From Pullichristensenella excrementipullorum (GTDB lineage: Bacteria > Bacillota > Clostridia > Christensenellales > Aristaeellaceae): a DNA stretch of 46,275 nt. The position numbers and the translations under genes are program-made. Location of the stretch: NCBI GenBank assembly GCA_018713365.1, contig DVOU01000070.1, forward strand, positions 1-46,275, given 5' to 3'. The notes under the pieces are model-generated. The model was not told where the DNA came from and made no database searches. It saw only the letters and a list, made by a program, of their open reading frames with translations. Positions 22,446 through 30,951 of the stretch are shown one piece after another; position 1 is the first letter of the stretch; each line of letters starts with the position of its first letter.

Positions 22446-23375
22446 ATGAGCTTTTTTTCCAGATTTTTTGGCGCCGGGCGCTATACGCGCGCGGCGAGCC
22501 GCGATTTTCGCCCCGAGGACCTGCCGGACACGCGCGTGAAGCTCTTTTTTGACGCGCTGGGCATCCGTTGGAGCGCCATGGTGGGGCAGAATCTTTTGTA
22601 TCTGCTGTTCTGGCTGCCGGCGGTGATCTGGTCGGGCGTCAATTTGCTGACGCTGGTGCAGATGCTCGTCGACGCGCCCGCCGGCGCGGACATGGGCGCG
22701 CGGGTGTATTCGCTGGCGTTTACGTATCTACTCATCCTCTGGCCGCTGATCGCCATCACCGGGCCGGCGACGGCGGGGATGAGCTACGTTTCCCGCAACT
22801 GGGCGCGGGGACAGCACAGCTTCATGGTCAGCGATTTTTGGGAACACGCGCGCAAAAACTGGAAGCAGGCGCTGTGCGTCTCCACCATCACCGGGGCGCT
22901 GCCGGTGCTTCTGCTGTTCCTCTGGCGCTTTTACGGGGCGCTGGCAGAGAGCATGAGCGGCCTGTTCATCATCCCGGAGGTCATCGTACTTATCGCCGCG
23001 CTTTTGTGGCTTTTGATGCTGCAGGTGGTGTACACGATGATGGTCACCTACAAGTTGACGCTGCGGCAGTTGCTGGGCAACGCCATGCGCATGGCGCTGG
23101 GCAAATTGCCGCTGTTCCTCGGCCTGCGGCTGCTGACCTCCATCCTGCCGCTGGGCATCGCCATCGTGTTTTTGTACTTCCCCGAGCGCGCGACGTTCCC
23201 GCTGGCCGTAGGCGGCTTCTTTTACCTCGTATTTGGGCTGGCGCTGAACAGGCTGATCTACGCCTCGCTGGCCAACGCCCTGTGCGAAGCGTACCTCAAC
23301 CCCAGCATTGGCGCGCCGGTGAACATCGGCATGCGCTCGCAGACGCCCCCACCGGGAGAGGAGGACTTTGAATGA
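22446..23375 (+). CDS. DUF624 (YesL-like) multi-pass membrane protein
   Basis: A 309-residue membrane protein with about five or six hydrophobic helices (near 45-70, 95-120, 140-165, 180-205, 230-255 and 260-285). The stretch GPATAGMSYVSRNWARGQHSF is the hallmark of the DUF624/YesL family, seen here as GPATAGMSYVSRNWARG. Family members often sit next to carbohydrate ABC transporter genes, but none is here and no function is established. The protein is longer than the roughly 200 residues of typical YesL, with an extra N-terminal charged segment and extra helices. The ATG follows AGGAGG. It overlaps the next gene by ATGA. Confidence 0.83.
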   Translation: MSFFSRFFGAGRYTRAASRDFRPEDLPDTRVKLFFDALGIRWSAMVGQNLLYLLFWLPAVIWSGVNLLTLVQMLVDAPAGADMGARVYSLAFTYLLILWPLIAITGPATAGMSYVSRNWARGQHSFMVSDFWEHARKNWKQALCVSTITGALPVLLLFLWRFYGALAESMSGLFIIPEVIVLIAALLWLLMLQVVYTMMVTYKLTLRQLLGNAMRMALGKLPLFLGLRLLTSILPLGIAIVFLYFPERATFPLAVGGFFYLVFGLALNRLIYASLANALCEAYLNPSIGAPVNIGMRSQTPPPGEEDFE

Positions 23376-23752
23376 GGATCGACCACATCGCCCTTTGCGT
23401 GCGCGATCTGGAAGCCTTGCGCGATTTCTACACAAGGCACTTCGGCGCGACTTCCGGGGAACTGTACCACAACCCGCGCACCGGGCTGCGCACCTATTTT
23501 CTCGCCTTTGACGGCGGCGCGCGCGTGGAACTGATGCAAAAGCCCGGCGCGCTGCCCGGCGGCTCCGAACTGCGCGAGGGCTGGGCGCATTTGAGCTTTA
23601 CTCTGGGCAGCCGCGGGGCCGTGGACGCGGCCACGGAGCGCTTGCGCGCGGCGGGCTGCGCCGTGGAGAGCGGCCCGCGCGTCACCGGCGACGGCTACTA
23701 CGAAAGCTGCGTACTCGACCCGGAGGGCAACCGCGTGGAATTGATGGCCTGA
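23372..23752 (+). CDS. VOC-superfamily (glyoxalase/dioxygenase-like) protein
   Basis: A 126-residue protein with the vicinal-oxygen-chelate fold: two beta-alpha-beta-beta-beta modules. The four metal positions are all present: H5 (DHIAL), E53 (VEL), H73 (AHLSF) and E123 (VELMA). Members include glyoxalase I, fosfomycin-inactivating enzymes and extradiol dioxygenases; this cannot be narrowed from sequence. The glyoxalase I-like arrangement makes aldehyde detoxification possible. It is translationally coupled to the DUF624 gene by an ATGA overlap. Confidence 0.87.
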   Translation: MRIDHIALCVRDLEALRDFYTRHFGATSGELYHNPRTGLRTYFLAFDGGARVELMQKPGALPGGSELREGWAHLSFTLGSRGAVDAATERLRAAGCAVESGPRVTGDGYYESCVLDPEGNRVELMA

Positions 23753-23776
23753 GCGCACGTTTTTTCTGTGTCGCGG

Positions 23777-23805
23777 TTGACAGATGGGCGCGTCTTCCGT
23801 ATAAT
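23777..23805 (+). promoter_or_regulatory. Consensus promoter for degV
   Basis: TTGACA (23777-23782), 17-bp spacer, TATAAT (23800-23805), both hexamers exactly at consensus. Confidence 0.92.
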
Positions 23806-23858
23806 GTCAAGGACGCGCGCTTTGCCGCGCCGACCAAAGAAGACGAGGAGTTTTTTGC

Positions 23859-24728
23859 ATGAGCTATCAGATATACAGCGACGCCACCGCCGACACATGT
23901 CCCTCCATGCGCGAAGGGCTGCTGACGGCGGAGATCATCCCTATGGAGGTCATGGTGGGCGACCGTTCCTACACCTACGGCCCCGGCGGCGACCTCACCG
24001 TGGAGCAGTTCTACGCCGAGCAGCGCGCCGGCAAGTTCGCCACCACCTCGCAGATCAATCCGCTGGTGTACCGCAAGGCCTTTGAAAAGGCCCTGAAAAA
24101 TGGGCAGGACGTACTCTACCTGTGCTTTTCCTCCGGCCTTTCCGGCACCATCGAGCGCGCGCGGCTGTGCATGCGGGAGCTGGCCGAGGAGTACCCCGAG
24201 CGCAAGCTGGTGTGTGTGGATTCGCTGTGCGCTTCCGTGGGCGAAGGCTTTCTGCTCTGTGAGGCGCTGAAAAAGCAGGCTGAAGGCATGGGCTTTGAGG
24301 AAATGGTGGCCTGGCTGGAGGAAAACCGCCTGCACGTGTGCCACTGGTTCACGGTGGATACCTTCGACCATTTGCGTCACGGCGGACGCGTTTCCGGCGC
24401 GGTAGCGATGCTGGGCACAGCCCTGCAGATCAAGCCGCTTCTGCACGTTGACGACACGGGGCATTTGCAGGTGATGGGCAAGCCGCGCGGCCGCCACAAG
24501 GCCATCGAAACGCAGCTCTCGCTGATGCGGCAGGGCTGGACGAGCGAACGCGGCAGGATGGTGGCCGTGGGCCACGGCGACTGCCCCGCCGACGCGGAGA
24601 TGCTCAAACAGGCCATTTTGCAGAATTTCCCCGACGCGGACGTACACATCGCCCCCATCGGCCCCATCATCGGCGCACACACCGGGCCGGACATGCTGGC
24701 CGTCATCTACTGGGGAGACAACCGCTGA
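23859..24728 (+). CDS. DegV-family fatty-acid-binding protein
   Basis: A 289-residue DegV protein. The family binds long-chain fatty acids and in Gram-positive bacteria some members (FakB) present them to the kinase FakA. Seen: the N-terminal IYSDATADTC, the central FATTSQINPLVY (the TSQ/S-P motif), the SSGLSGT loop and VDSLCASVGEG, and the C-terminal IGPIIGAHTGPDMLAV. The length is typical. The ATG follows GAGGAG. No fakA gene is nearby. The stop codon lies within a symmetrical terminator shared with the convergent LysR gene. Confidence 0.92.
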   Translation: MSYQIYSDATADTCPSMREGLLTAEIIPMEVMVGDRSYTYGPGGDLTVEQFYAEQRAGKFATTSQINPLVYRKAFEKALKNGQDVLYLCFSSGLSGTIERARLCMRELAEEYPERKLVCVDSLCASVGEGFLLCEALKKQAEGMGFEEMVAWLEENRLHVCHWFTVDTFDHLRHGGRVSGAVAMLGTALQIKPLLHVDDTGHLQVMGKPRGRHKAIETQLSLMRQGWTSERGRMVAVGHGDCPADAEMLKQAILQNFPDADVHIAPIGPIIGAHTGPDMLAVIYWGDNR

Positions 24729-24787
24729 ACGAAAAAACCACGCCGCCGCAGACGAACGCTGTCTGTGGCGGCGTTTTTTCGTTCAGC
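24724..24787. terminator. Bidirectional terminator shared by degV and lysR-type genes
   Basis: A perfect 14-bp outer arm (24724-24737 with 24774-24787) carries A6 and T6 tracts and encloses a 13-bp stem (24741-24753 with 24761-24773, one G-T pair). The TGA stop of degV (24726-24728) and the stop of the LysR gene (24783-24785) occupy matching places in the two arms. Confidence 0.93.
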
Positions 24788-25673
24788 CGATGCGGCGGTC
24801 GTACTCGCGCTTGAGTTCGCGCAGCAGCTCCGGGTGCTGGAAATCCGGCGGGAAGACGAGGCTGAGCTGGCGCACCATGCGGCTGTTCTCGATGGGCACC
24901 ACGGCCAGTTTGCCGCTCTTTTCCTCCTCGCGGCAGACATTGTGGCTGATGATGGAGACTGCCAAGCCGTTGGCGACGATCTCCTTGATGGCGGACACGC
25001 TGTCGATCTCCATCACCACGCGATAGTCCTGCACGCTGCGGCCGTGGCTGAGCAGGTAGCCCTCGAGCAGGTCGCGCGTGCCCGTGCCGCGCGGGCGCAG
25101 CACCAGGGACTGGCGCGTCAGTTCGTCGAAGGTAACGCTGGCGCGGCGGGCGAAGGGATGCGTGGGCGCGGCGATCAGGCACAGATGGTCCGTGCCAAGG
25201 AGGATGGAATCGTAGCGGTCGCCGGGCATGACGCCATCGACGATGGCGAAGTCCAATTCATAAAAGCGCAGCATATCATCAATATTTTTTATGGAGTTGC
25301 GCACGACCTCGACGCGCATGTTGGGGTGCGCGCGCAGGTAGGCGGCGAGCACCTGCGGGGCGAGCAGGTCGCTGGCGGTGGGCGTGATGCCGATGGTGAG
25401 GCGCTCGATCCGTTCGAGGGAATCCTTGAGCGCCTGCCGCGCCCGTTCGGCGATGGCCGCCGCGCGATGGGCGTATTTGAGCAGCAGCGCCCCGTCCGCC
25501 GTGGGCCGCAGTTCGCGGCTGCCCTTGACGAAGATCTGGATGCCGTATTCCTCTTCCAGCATGCGGATGTGGTGGCTGACGGCTGGCTGCGTCAACGAGA
25601 GCGCCTGCGCGGCGCGCGTATAGGAGCCGAGTTCCTCCACCTTCAGCAAGGTGTGGATCTTGGGGTCGAGCAT
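24783..25673 (-). CDS. LysR-family transcriptional regulator
   Basis: A 296-residue regulator with an N-terminal winged helix-turn-helix (SYTRAAQALSLTQPAVSHHIRMLEEEYG, seen as AAQALSLTQPAVSHHI) and a LysR substrate-binding domain. ATG at 25673 follows GGGAGGTG. It is divergent from the antiporter gene with 164 bp between, the usual LysR layout, so it may control the antiporter. The binding-site pattern could not be fixed by eye. The effector is not known. Confidence 0.93.
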   Translation of the reverse strand: MLDPKIHTLLKVEELGSYTRAAQALSLTQPAVSHHIRMLEEEYGIQIFVKGSRELRPTADGALLLKYAHRAAAIAERARQALKDSLERIERLTIGITPTASDLLAPQVLAAYLRAHPNMRVEVVRNSIKNIDDMLRFYELDFAIVDGVMPGDRYDSILLGTDHLCLIAAPTHPFARRASVTFDELTRQSLVLRPRGTGTRDLLEGYLLSHGRSVQDYRVVMEIDSVSAIKEIVANGLAVSIISHNVCREEEKSGKLAVVPIENSRMVRQLSLVFPPDFQHPELLRELKREYDRRIG

Positions 25674-25837
25674 ACAAAACACCTCCCAAAAGCCGAACCA
25701 TCGCAAAAATTGATGGAAGGCGTAAAATGTTTGATTTGCTTTTATCGCCCTTTCCGCTTAACATCAAGCCATCCGGGGACGAATGGCAGCCCCGGGAGAC
25801 AAGGCGGGCGCGGCCCGCGCGGAAAGGCGGTATATCC

Positions 25838-27085
25838 ATGGCGCTCGCATTGCACATCGGCCACACGGCGCTGGTCATTCTCGAACTGGCGGTGATGCTC
25901 TTATCGGCGTTTATCCTCAGCGGGGCGACGCAGAGGCTACGCCTGCCCAACGTCACCGCGTACATTGTGGCGGGCATCGTCATCGGCCCCTGCGGACTGA
26001 AGTGGATCGACGAGGCCATGGTGGAGAGCATGGGCTTCGTCACCGACGTGGCGCTTTCCTTCATCGCCTTTGGCGTGGGGCGCTACTTCAAGTGGGAAAC
26101 GCTGAAAAACAGCGGGGCGCGGGTGCTGGTCATCACGGCGCTGGAATCGCTGGGCGCGGCGGCGGCCATCGCGGCGGTGATGCTGTTTGTTTTCCACCTC
26201 TCCCTGTCGTTTTCGCTGCTGCTGGGCGCGGTGGGCGCGGCGACCGCCCCGGCCTCGACGCTGATGACCATTCGCCAGTACAAGGCCAAGAGCCACTTCG
26301 TGGAGACCATTTTGCAGGTGGTGGCGCTCGACGACGCGGTGGCGCTGCTGGCGTTCAGCGCCTGCGCCACCGTGAGCCAGATTGCCGATTCGGCGGAGGC
26401 GGTGGACATATCGCGCGTCCTCCTGCCTATTGTCTACAACCTCGCGGCGGTGGCGCTGGGGGCGGGCATGGCGTTTTTGCTCAAGTGGTGCGAAAAACGC
26501 GTGACTTCGCGCTACGACCGCCTGCTGCTGGTGGTCATCCTGCTTTTGACGCTCTCCGGGCTGTGCGCCGCCGTGGATATATCGCCGCTGCTTTCCTGCA
26601 TGGCGCTGGGCATGGTGCATGCCAACATCTCCCGCAAGGGCGAGGCGCTGTTCAAGGCGGTGGAGCGCTTCACGCCGCCGGTGCTGACGTTCTTCTTCGT
26701 CGTTTCCGGCATGCGGCTCAACGTGCCGGCGCTGAAGACGGCGGGCGTCATCGGGGTGACGTATTTCTTCGTGCGCATCCTCGGCAAGTACGCGGGGGCG
26801 ACGGCGGGAGCGATGCTGACCGGCGAGGACGAAAATGTGCGCCGCTATCTGGGGCTGGCGCTGGTGCCGCAGGCAGGCGTGTCCATCGGTCTGGCGGCGC
26901 TGGGCGAGCGCATGCTGCCCGCGGAAATGGGCAGCTTGCTCAACACCATCGTGCTGTCCTCCGCCGTGCTGTATGAGCTTGCCGGGCCGGGGCTGGCCAA
27001 GCTGTCGCTGCGCCTTTCCGGGGCGCTCGCCGCGCCGGAGAAGTCGCCGGGCGGCGAGGCGGCCGCGGTCGGGCCGCGGAACTGA
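25838..27085 (+). CDS. Cation:proton antiporter (CPA2/KefB-like)
   Basis: A 415-residue integral membrane protein with about 12 hydrophobic helices and the CPA2 pattern: LRLPNVTAYIVAGIVIGPCGL near the start, GAATAPASTLMTIRQYKAKSHF (seen as GAATAPASTLMTIRQ) and the core VVALDDAVALLAFS, whose adjacent Asp-Asp pair is the ion-binding motif of electrogenic antiporters. It lacks the cytoplasmic nucleotide-binding (TrkA-N) domain that KefB/KefC carry. A short, hydrophilic tail ends the protein. ATG at 25838 follows AAAGGCGG. It is divergent from a LysR regulator. The ion transported (Na+ or K+) is unknown. Confidence 0.9.
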   Translation: MALALHIGHTALVILELAVMLLSAFILSGATQRLRLPNVTAYIVAGIVIGPCGLKWIDEAMVESMGFVTDVALSFIAFGVGRYFKWETLKNSGARVLVITALESLGAAAAIAAVMLFVFHLSLSFSLLLGAVGAATAPASTLMTIRQYKAKSHFVETILQVVALDDAVALLAFSACATVSQIADSAEAVDISRVLLPIVYNLAAVALGAGMAFLLKWCEKRVTSRYDRLLLVVILLLTLSGLCAAVDISPLLSCMALGMVHANISRKGEALFKAVERFTPPVLTFFFVVSGMRLNVPALKTAGVIGVTYFFVRILGKYAGATAGAMLTGEDENVRRYLGLALVPQAGVSIGLAALGERMLPAEMGSLLNTIVLSSAVLYELAGPGLAKLSLRLSGALAAPEKSPGGEAAAVGPRN

Positions 27086-27091
27086 AACGAA

Positions 27092-27123
27092 GGAAGGGCG
27101 CGCCGTGTTTTGCGCGCCCTTCC
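27092..27123. terminator. Hairpin between convergent antiporter and ABC ATPase genes
   Basis: A perfect 12-bp stem (27092-27103 with 27112-27123) with an 8-nt loop lies 6 bp after the antiporter stop. The T-tract is poor on both sides. Confidence 0.7.
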
Positions 27124-27139
27124 TCAGCATCCTTCTGCC

Positions 27140-28264
27140 TTACACGCGGCTCAAAATGGTCTTTTCTGTCTCGATGTCGAAAAAGTGCAGGCGGTTGGCG
27201 TCCAGCGCCACGGGGATCTTGTCGCCGGCGCGGGCCGGGGAGCGCGGATCGACGCGGGCGATGATGTTGTCGTCCTTGCCGGAGGTGGAGAGGTAGAGAT
27301 AGGTCTCCGAGCCCATCAGTTCGACGATCTCCACGGAGACGTCGATGATGCTGTCCGGCGAGGCGGCGAGGAAGGCCTGCTCGTCGTGGATGTTTTCCGG
27401 GCGCACGCCCATGTAGACCTCGCGGCCGATGTAGCTGTCCGAGGTAAAGCGCTGCAACTTGCCCGCCGGTACCTTGACGCGGTTCTCGCCGAACACGGCG
27501 TAGACGCCGTCGATGCCCTTTTCCAGCTTGACGCGGAAGATGTTCATCTGCGGCGTGCCGATAAAGCCGGCCACGAAGAGGTTCTCCGGGAAGTCGTAGA
27601 GGTTCTGGGGCGTGTCGTTCTGCTGCATGATGCCGTCCTTCATCAAAACGATGCGCGTGCCCATGGTCATGGCCTCGGTCTGATCGTGGGTGACGTAGAT
27701 GAAGGTGGTCTGGAGGCGCTTGTGGAGCTTGGTGATCTCCGTGCGCATCTGCACGCGCAGCTTGGCGTCGAGGTTGGACAGAGGCTCGTCCATCAAAAAC
27801 ACCTTCGGCTCGCGCACGATGGCGCGGCCCAGAGCCACGCGCTGGCGCTGGCCGCCGGAAAGCGCGGCGGGCTTGCGGTTGAGCAGCGCCTCGATGCCGA
27901 GGATCTGCGCCGCCTCGCGCACGCGGCGGTCGATCTCCGCCTTGGGCGTCTTGCGCAGTTTGAGGGCGAAGGCCATGTTGTTGTAGACGGTCATGTGCGG
28001 ATAGAGGGCGTAGTTCTGAAAGACCATGGCGATATCGCGGTCCTTGGGCAGCACGTTGTTGACCAGCTTGCCGTCGATGTACAGTTCGCCCTTGGTGATC
28101 TCCTCCAATCCGGCGACCATGCGCAGCGTGGTGGACTTGCCGCAGCCCGAAGGGCCGACCAGCACCACGAATTCCTTGTCCTCGATCTCCAGATTGAAAT
28201 CCTTGACGGCGGTGACGTCGCCGGGATAGACCTTCCAGATGTTGCGCAGCGACAGGCTTGCCAT
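27140..28264 (-). CDS. Sugar-type ABC transporter ATPase (MsmX/UgpC-like), orphan
   Basis: A 374-residue ABC ATPase of the MalK/UgpC/MsmX group, which powers CUT1 carbohydrate importers. Walker A is GPSGCGKST (37-45), then the signature LSGGQRQRVALGRAIV and Walker B VFLMDEPLSNLDA, followed by a C-terminal OB-type regulatory domain (about 240-374). ATG at 28264 follows AAGGAGG; a longer in-frame extension lacks a ribosome site. No permease or binding protein is adjacent. Orphan genes of this kind (MsmX in Bacillus subtilis) serve several importers; the same is inferred here. It has its own promoter. Confidence 0.94.
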   Translation of the reverse strand: MASLSLRNIWKVYPGDVTAVKDFNLEIEDKEFVVLVGPSGCGKSTTLRMVAGLEEITKGELYIDGKLVNNVLPKDRDIAMVFQNYALYPHMTVYNNMAFALKLRKTPKAEIDRRVREAAQILGIEALLNRKPAALSGGQRQRVALGRAIVREPKVFLMDEPLSNLDAKLRVQMRTEITKLHKRLQTTFIYVTHDQTEAMTMGTRIVLMKDGIMQQNDTPQNLYDFPENLFVAGFIGTPQMNIFRVKLEKGIDGVYAVFGENRVKVPAGKLQRFTSDSYIGREVYMGVRPENIHDEQAFLAASPDSIIDVSVEIVELMGSETYLYLSTSGKDDNIIARVDPRSPARAGDKIPVALDANRLHFFDIETEKTILSRV

Positions 28265-28312
28265 GCGTTCTGACCTCCTTTGGCGTCGTTGAGGGGATAT
28301 TGCCACGTTTTC

Positions 28313-28321
28313 ATTATAACA
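28313..28321 (-). promoter_or_regulatory. Extended -10 promoter for the ABC ATPase gene
   Basis: Minus strand TGTTATAAT, an extended -10 element with TATAAT at 28313-28318; no good -35 hexamer is found. The leader to the ATG is about 45 nt. Confidence 0.55.
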
Positions 28322-28395
28322 AATTTGTAACGGGCGCGCCATTCGCGCAATCGCCAAAATGCCCTTGAGCGCTTTCTCCCCTTTGCCGAGCGCGC

Positions 28396-28430
28396 AAAAA
28401 ACGGGGACCTGCTTTTTCAGCAAGTCCCCG
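28396..28430 (-). terminator. Rho-independent terminator after araD
   Basis: On the minus strand a 12-bp stem (28419-28430 with 28402-28413, one G-T pair) with a 5-nt loop is followed by six T (28396-28401). Between it and the araD stop lies an 8-bp inverted repeat (28438-28445 with 28462-28469), otherwise nothing is seen. Confidence 0.93.
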
Positions 28431-28534
28431 ACGGAGCCAATTTGCGCCCGCCTCTTGTGAAGCAAATTGCGCAGAGTTCCAAAAAGAAGGGGCAAAAGTC
28501 GTCAAAATCAGGTTATTTTCCCCGCGCGGCAGGC

Positions 28535-29227
28535 TCAGTTCTGGCCGTAGTAGGCGTTGGGGCCGTGCTTGCGCAAAAAGTGCTTGTCGCTGATGTGGCT
28601 GGGCAGGGGGCCGGCGGCGGGGTTGAGCGCGCGCGTCATCAGCGCCATTTTGGACAGCTCCTCCAGCACCACGGCGTTGTAGACGGCGTCCGCGCCGCTC
28701 TTGCCCCAGGTGAAGGGGCCATGGCCGTTGGCCAGCACGCCGGGGGTGTGCATGGGGTTCTTGCCCTTGAAAGCCTCGATGATGACCTTGCCGGTGTTGC
28801 CCTCATAGTCCTCTTCGGTCTCCTCGGGGGTCAGAAAGCGGGTGACGGGAACTTCGCCGTGGAAGTAGTCGGCGTGGGTGGTGCCCATGCAGGGGATGGC
28901 AAGGCCCGCCTGCGCCCATGCGGTGGCGCAGGTGGAATGGGTATGCACCATGCCGCCGACCTCCTCAAAGGCGCGGTAGATGGCCAGATGCGTGGGCGCG
29001 TCCGTAGAGGGGCGGTAGCCCTCGGAGAGTACTTCGCCCGTTTCCAGAGACTGGATGACCATCATCTCCGGCTTGAGTTCCTCATAGGGCACGCCGCTGG
29101 GCTTGATGGCCATGACGCCCTTTTCGCGATCGACCTCGGAGACGTTGCCCCAGGTGTAGACGATCAACTTGCGGTGAAACAGCTCCATGTTGGCCTCGTA
29201 GACGCGCTCCTTCAGTTTGCGGTACAT
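28535..29227 (-). CDS. araD: L-ribulose-5-phosphate 4-epimerase
   Basis: A 230-residue class II aldolase-like epimerase that interconverts L-ribulose 5-phosphate and D-xylulose 5-phosphate in pentose catabolism. Known family positions are visible: the substrate loop KPSGVPYEEL, D76 (STDAPTH), and zinc ligands H95 and H97 (MVHTHSTCATAW), with a later third histidine region GTTHADYF. The length equals that of the Escherichia coli enzyme. ATG has AGGAGGAG upstream. It is 15 bp downstream of the yfbR-like gene and likely cotranscribed with it. No other ara genes are nearby, so it may serve general pentose conversion. A strong terminator follows. Confidence 0.93.
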   Translation of the reverse strand: MYRKLKERVYEANMELFHRKLIVYTWGNVSEVDREKGVMAIKPSGVPYEELKPEMMVIQSLETGEVLSEGYRPSTDAPTHLAIYRAFEEVGGMVHTHSTCATAWAQAGLAIPCMGTTHADYFHGEVPVTRFLTPEETEEDYEGNTGKVIIEAFKGKNPMHTPGVLANGHGPFTWGKSGADAVYNAVVLEELSKMALMTRALNPAAGPLPSHISDKHFLRKHGPNAYYGQN

Positions 29228-29242
29228 GGGTATCTCCTCCTT

Positions 29243-29821
29243 CTAGTTCAAAGCGTCGAGCGGCAGCATGAAGCTCGGCGCAAATTCCCGCATGAAATCC
29301 TCGGCCTCCGGCATGTTCATCCGCGAGATCGAGGCGCGGATGTTCTCCTGCGCGGTGAGGAACTCGCGGTTGCCGTAGCCATACTCTTCCAGACACTTGA
29401 CGTAGGCGCTGATGCGGTCGGCCGCCTTGACGATGCGCCACTCGTAGCTCCCTTCATCGGGAAAGAGCAGGGCGCGGAAGTCCCCCTGCATATCCTCGGG
29501 CAGGTATTCCAGCAGCTTTTCCGAGGCCATGCGCTCGATGGACTTGTAGGCGTCGCGGATGCCGGGGTTGAAGTACTTGATGGGCGAGGCGAGATCCCCG
29601 GTGATGACCTCGGCGGCCTCGTGGTAGAGGGCGTAGAGCAGCACCTTTTCCACATCCACATTTCCCCCGTAGCGGCGGTTTTTGTACATCGCCAGCGCGT
29701 GGGCGATCATCGTCACCTGCAGGGAGTGTTCCTGAGCGTTCTCCTCGCGGGTATTGTGGCGCAGACCCCAGCGCTTGATGAGCTTCATGCGGGCCATGTA
29801 GGCGTAAAAGTGGTGCTGCAA
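29243..29821 (-). CDS. yfbR: YfbR-like HD-superfamily 5'-nucleotidase
   Basis: A 192-residue HD-domain protein of the YfbR family, 5'-deoxyribonucleotidases that act on deoxynucleoside monophosphates. Metal positions: H32 (NAQEHSLQV), the H67 of ALYHEAAEVITGD and D76. The usual HD dyad is His-Asp; here it reads H67-E68, a change at a metal-binding residue. A TTG start at 29821 is chosen because GGGAGG lies 7 nt upstream; an ATG eight codons later has no such site. A -10/-35 pair is about 50 bp upstream. It is followed by araD. The family is clear; activity with Glu in place of Asp is not known to me. Confidence 0.85.
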   Translation of the reverse strand: MQHHFYAYMARMKLIKRWGLRHNTREENAQEHSLQVTMIAHALAMYKNRRYGGNVDVEKVLLYALYHEAAEVITGDLASPIKYFNPGIRDAYKSIERMASEKLLEYLPEDMQGDFRALLFPDEGSYEWRIVKAADRISAYVKCLEEYGYGNREFLTAQENIRASISRMNMPEAEDFMREFAPSFMLPLDALN

Positions 29822-29869
29822 CGATCTGCCTCCCGGAAAATGGGCGCGCTTCGCCCTTTGTATGGAACG

Positions 29870-29898
29870 ATTATACCATTTCGCGCGTCAAAGCGCAA
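29870..29898 (-). promoter_or_regulatory. Promoter for yfbR-araD
   Basis: Minus strand TTGCGC (29893-29898), 17-bp spacer, TATAAT (29870-29875), about 50 nt upstream of the TTG start. Confidence 0.7.
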
Positions 29899-29981
29899 GG
29901 CATGCTCTTTTTCGCAAAGGGGATTTTTTTCCGCGCCGCGCGCCGGGTTGGGAAAAAAACTGGACTTTTGCGAAAAATGCT

Positions 29982-30010
29982 TTGGTTTTGCGACGGTTTT
30001 GTATTATAAT
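29982..30010 (+). promoter_or_regulatory. Promoter for the cdaA operon
   Basis: TTGGTT (29982-29987), 17-bp spacer, TATAAT (30005-30010). Another 71 bp separate this -35 from the oppositely directed yfbR promoter. Confidence 0.75.
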
Positions 30011-30048
30011 AGAGAGTGAGTATCAGAAGGCAGGAGGGAGGTATGCTC

Positions 30049-30951
30049 ATGGCGCAGATCAGCACTTTTTTGCGGGACGTGGGCGCCCTGTTCACCAACC
30101 TCTTTTTGCAGCCGGATTGGCGCAACGTGTTCGACGTGGCGGTCATGACGGTGCTGATCTACTACGTGATCAAGTTGCTCATCCACACGCGGGCGAGCGC
30201 CGTGTTCAAGGGCATCGCCGTGGTGCTGGTGTTTGCGTGGGTGTCCGACATATTGCAGCTCAACGCCCTCAACTGGCTGTTGCAGCAGATCATCAGCATG
30301 GGGCTTCTGGTGCTGGTAATCATGTTCCAGCCGGAACTGCGCCGCGGCCTTGAACAGCTGGGGCGCTCGAAGTGGTCGCGCCACATGTTCACCTCCGCGC
30401 GCAAGCAGCGCCTGCGGGATGTGGACAATCTCGTTCAGGAAGTGGTGCGGGCGCTGAACAACATGTCCAGAAAGCGCATCGGCGCCCTGATCGTCTTTGA
30501 GCGGCACACGGGGCTGGCGGACGTCATCGACTCCGGCACCGTCATCGACGGCGAGATCTCCGCGCCGCTGATCGAGAACATCTTTGAGCCGAACACGCCC
30601 CTGCACGACGGCGCCGTGATCGTGCGCGGCGAGCGCATCGTGGCCGCGGCCTGCATTTTGCAGCTCACCGACGACCACTCTCTCTCCCGCGAACTGGGCA
30701 CGCGCCACCGCGCCGCCATCGGCATCACCGAATCGACCGACGCGGTGAGCGTCATCGTCTCCGAGGAGACGGGCATCATCTCCATGGCGCGGGACGGCAA
30801 ACTGACCCGCTATCTGGACACCAAATCCCTGAGCATCCTGCTGACCGAGCTGTTCCTGCCCGACGACCTGCCGCCGGCGTGGCTCTCTTCGCATTCGTCC
30901 CTGTTCGGCGCGCGCGACAAAAAGCAGAAGGAGGATAGCGATGAAAAATAA
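30049..30951 (+). CDS. cdaA: Diadenylate cyclase CdaA (c-di-AMP synthase)
   Basis: A 300-residue membrane-bound diadenylate cyclase that makes c-di-AMP from two ATP. Three N-terminal membrane helices (roughly 28-46, 52-72 and 78-98) are followed by the DAC domain, with the two key motifs PLHDGAVIV (D187, G188, A189) and TRHRAAIG (R219, H220, R221), both intact. ATG at 30049 is chosen because GGGAGG ends 7 nt upstream; an ATG two codons earlier touches that site. It overlaps cdaR by 11 bp. In most Bacillota glmM follows this pair; here it does not. Confidence 0.96.
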   Translation: MAQISTFLRDVGALFTNLFLQPDWRNVFDVAVMTVLIYYVIKLLIHTRASAVFKGIAVVLVFAWVSDILQLNALNWLLQQIISMGLLVLVIMFQPELRRGLEQLGRSKWSRHMFTSARKQRLRDVDNLVQEVVRALNNMSRKRIGALIVFERHTGLADVIDSGTVIDGEISAPLIENIFEPNTPLHDGAVIVRGERIVAAACILQLTDDHSLSRELGTRHRAAIGITESTDAVSVIVSEETGIISMARDGKLTRYLDTKSLSILLTELFLPDDLPPAWLSSHSSLFGARDKKQKEDSDEK

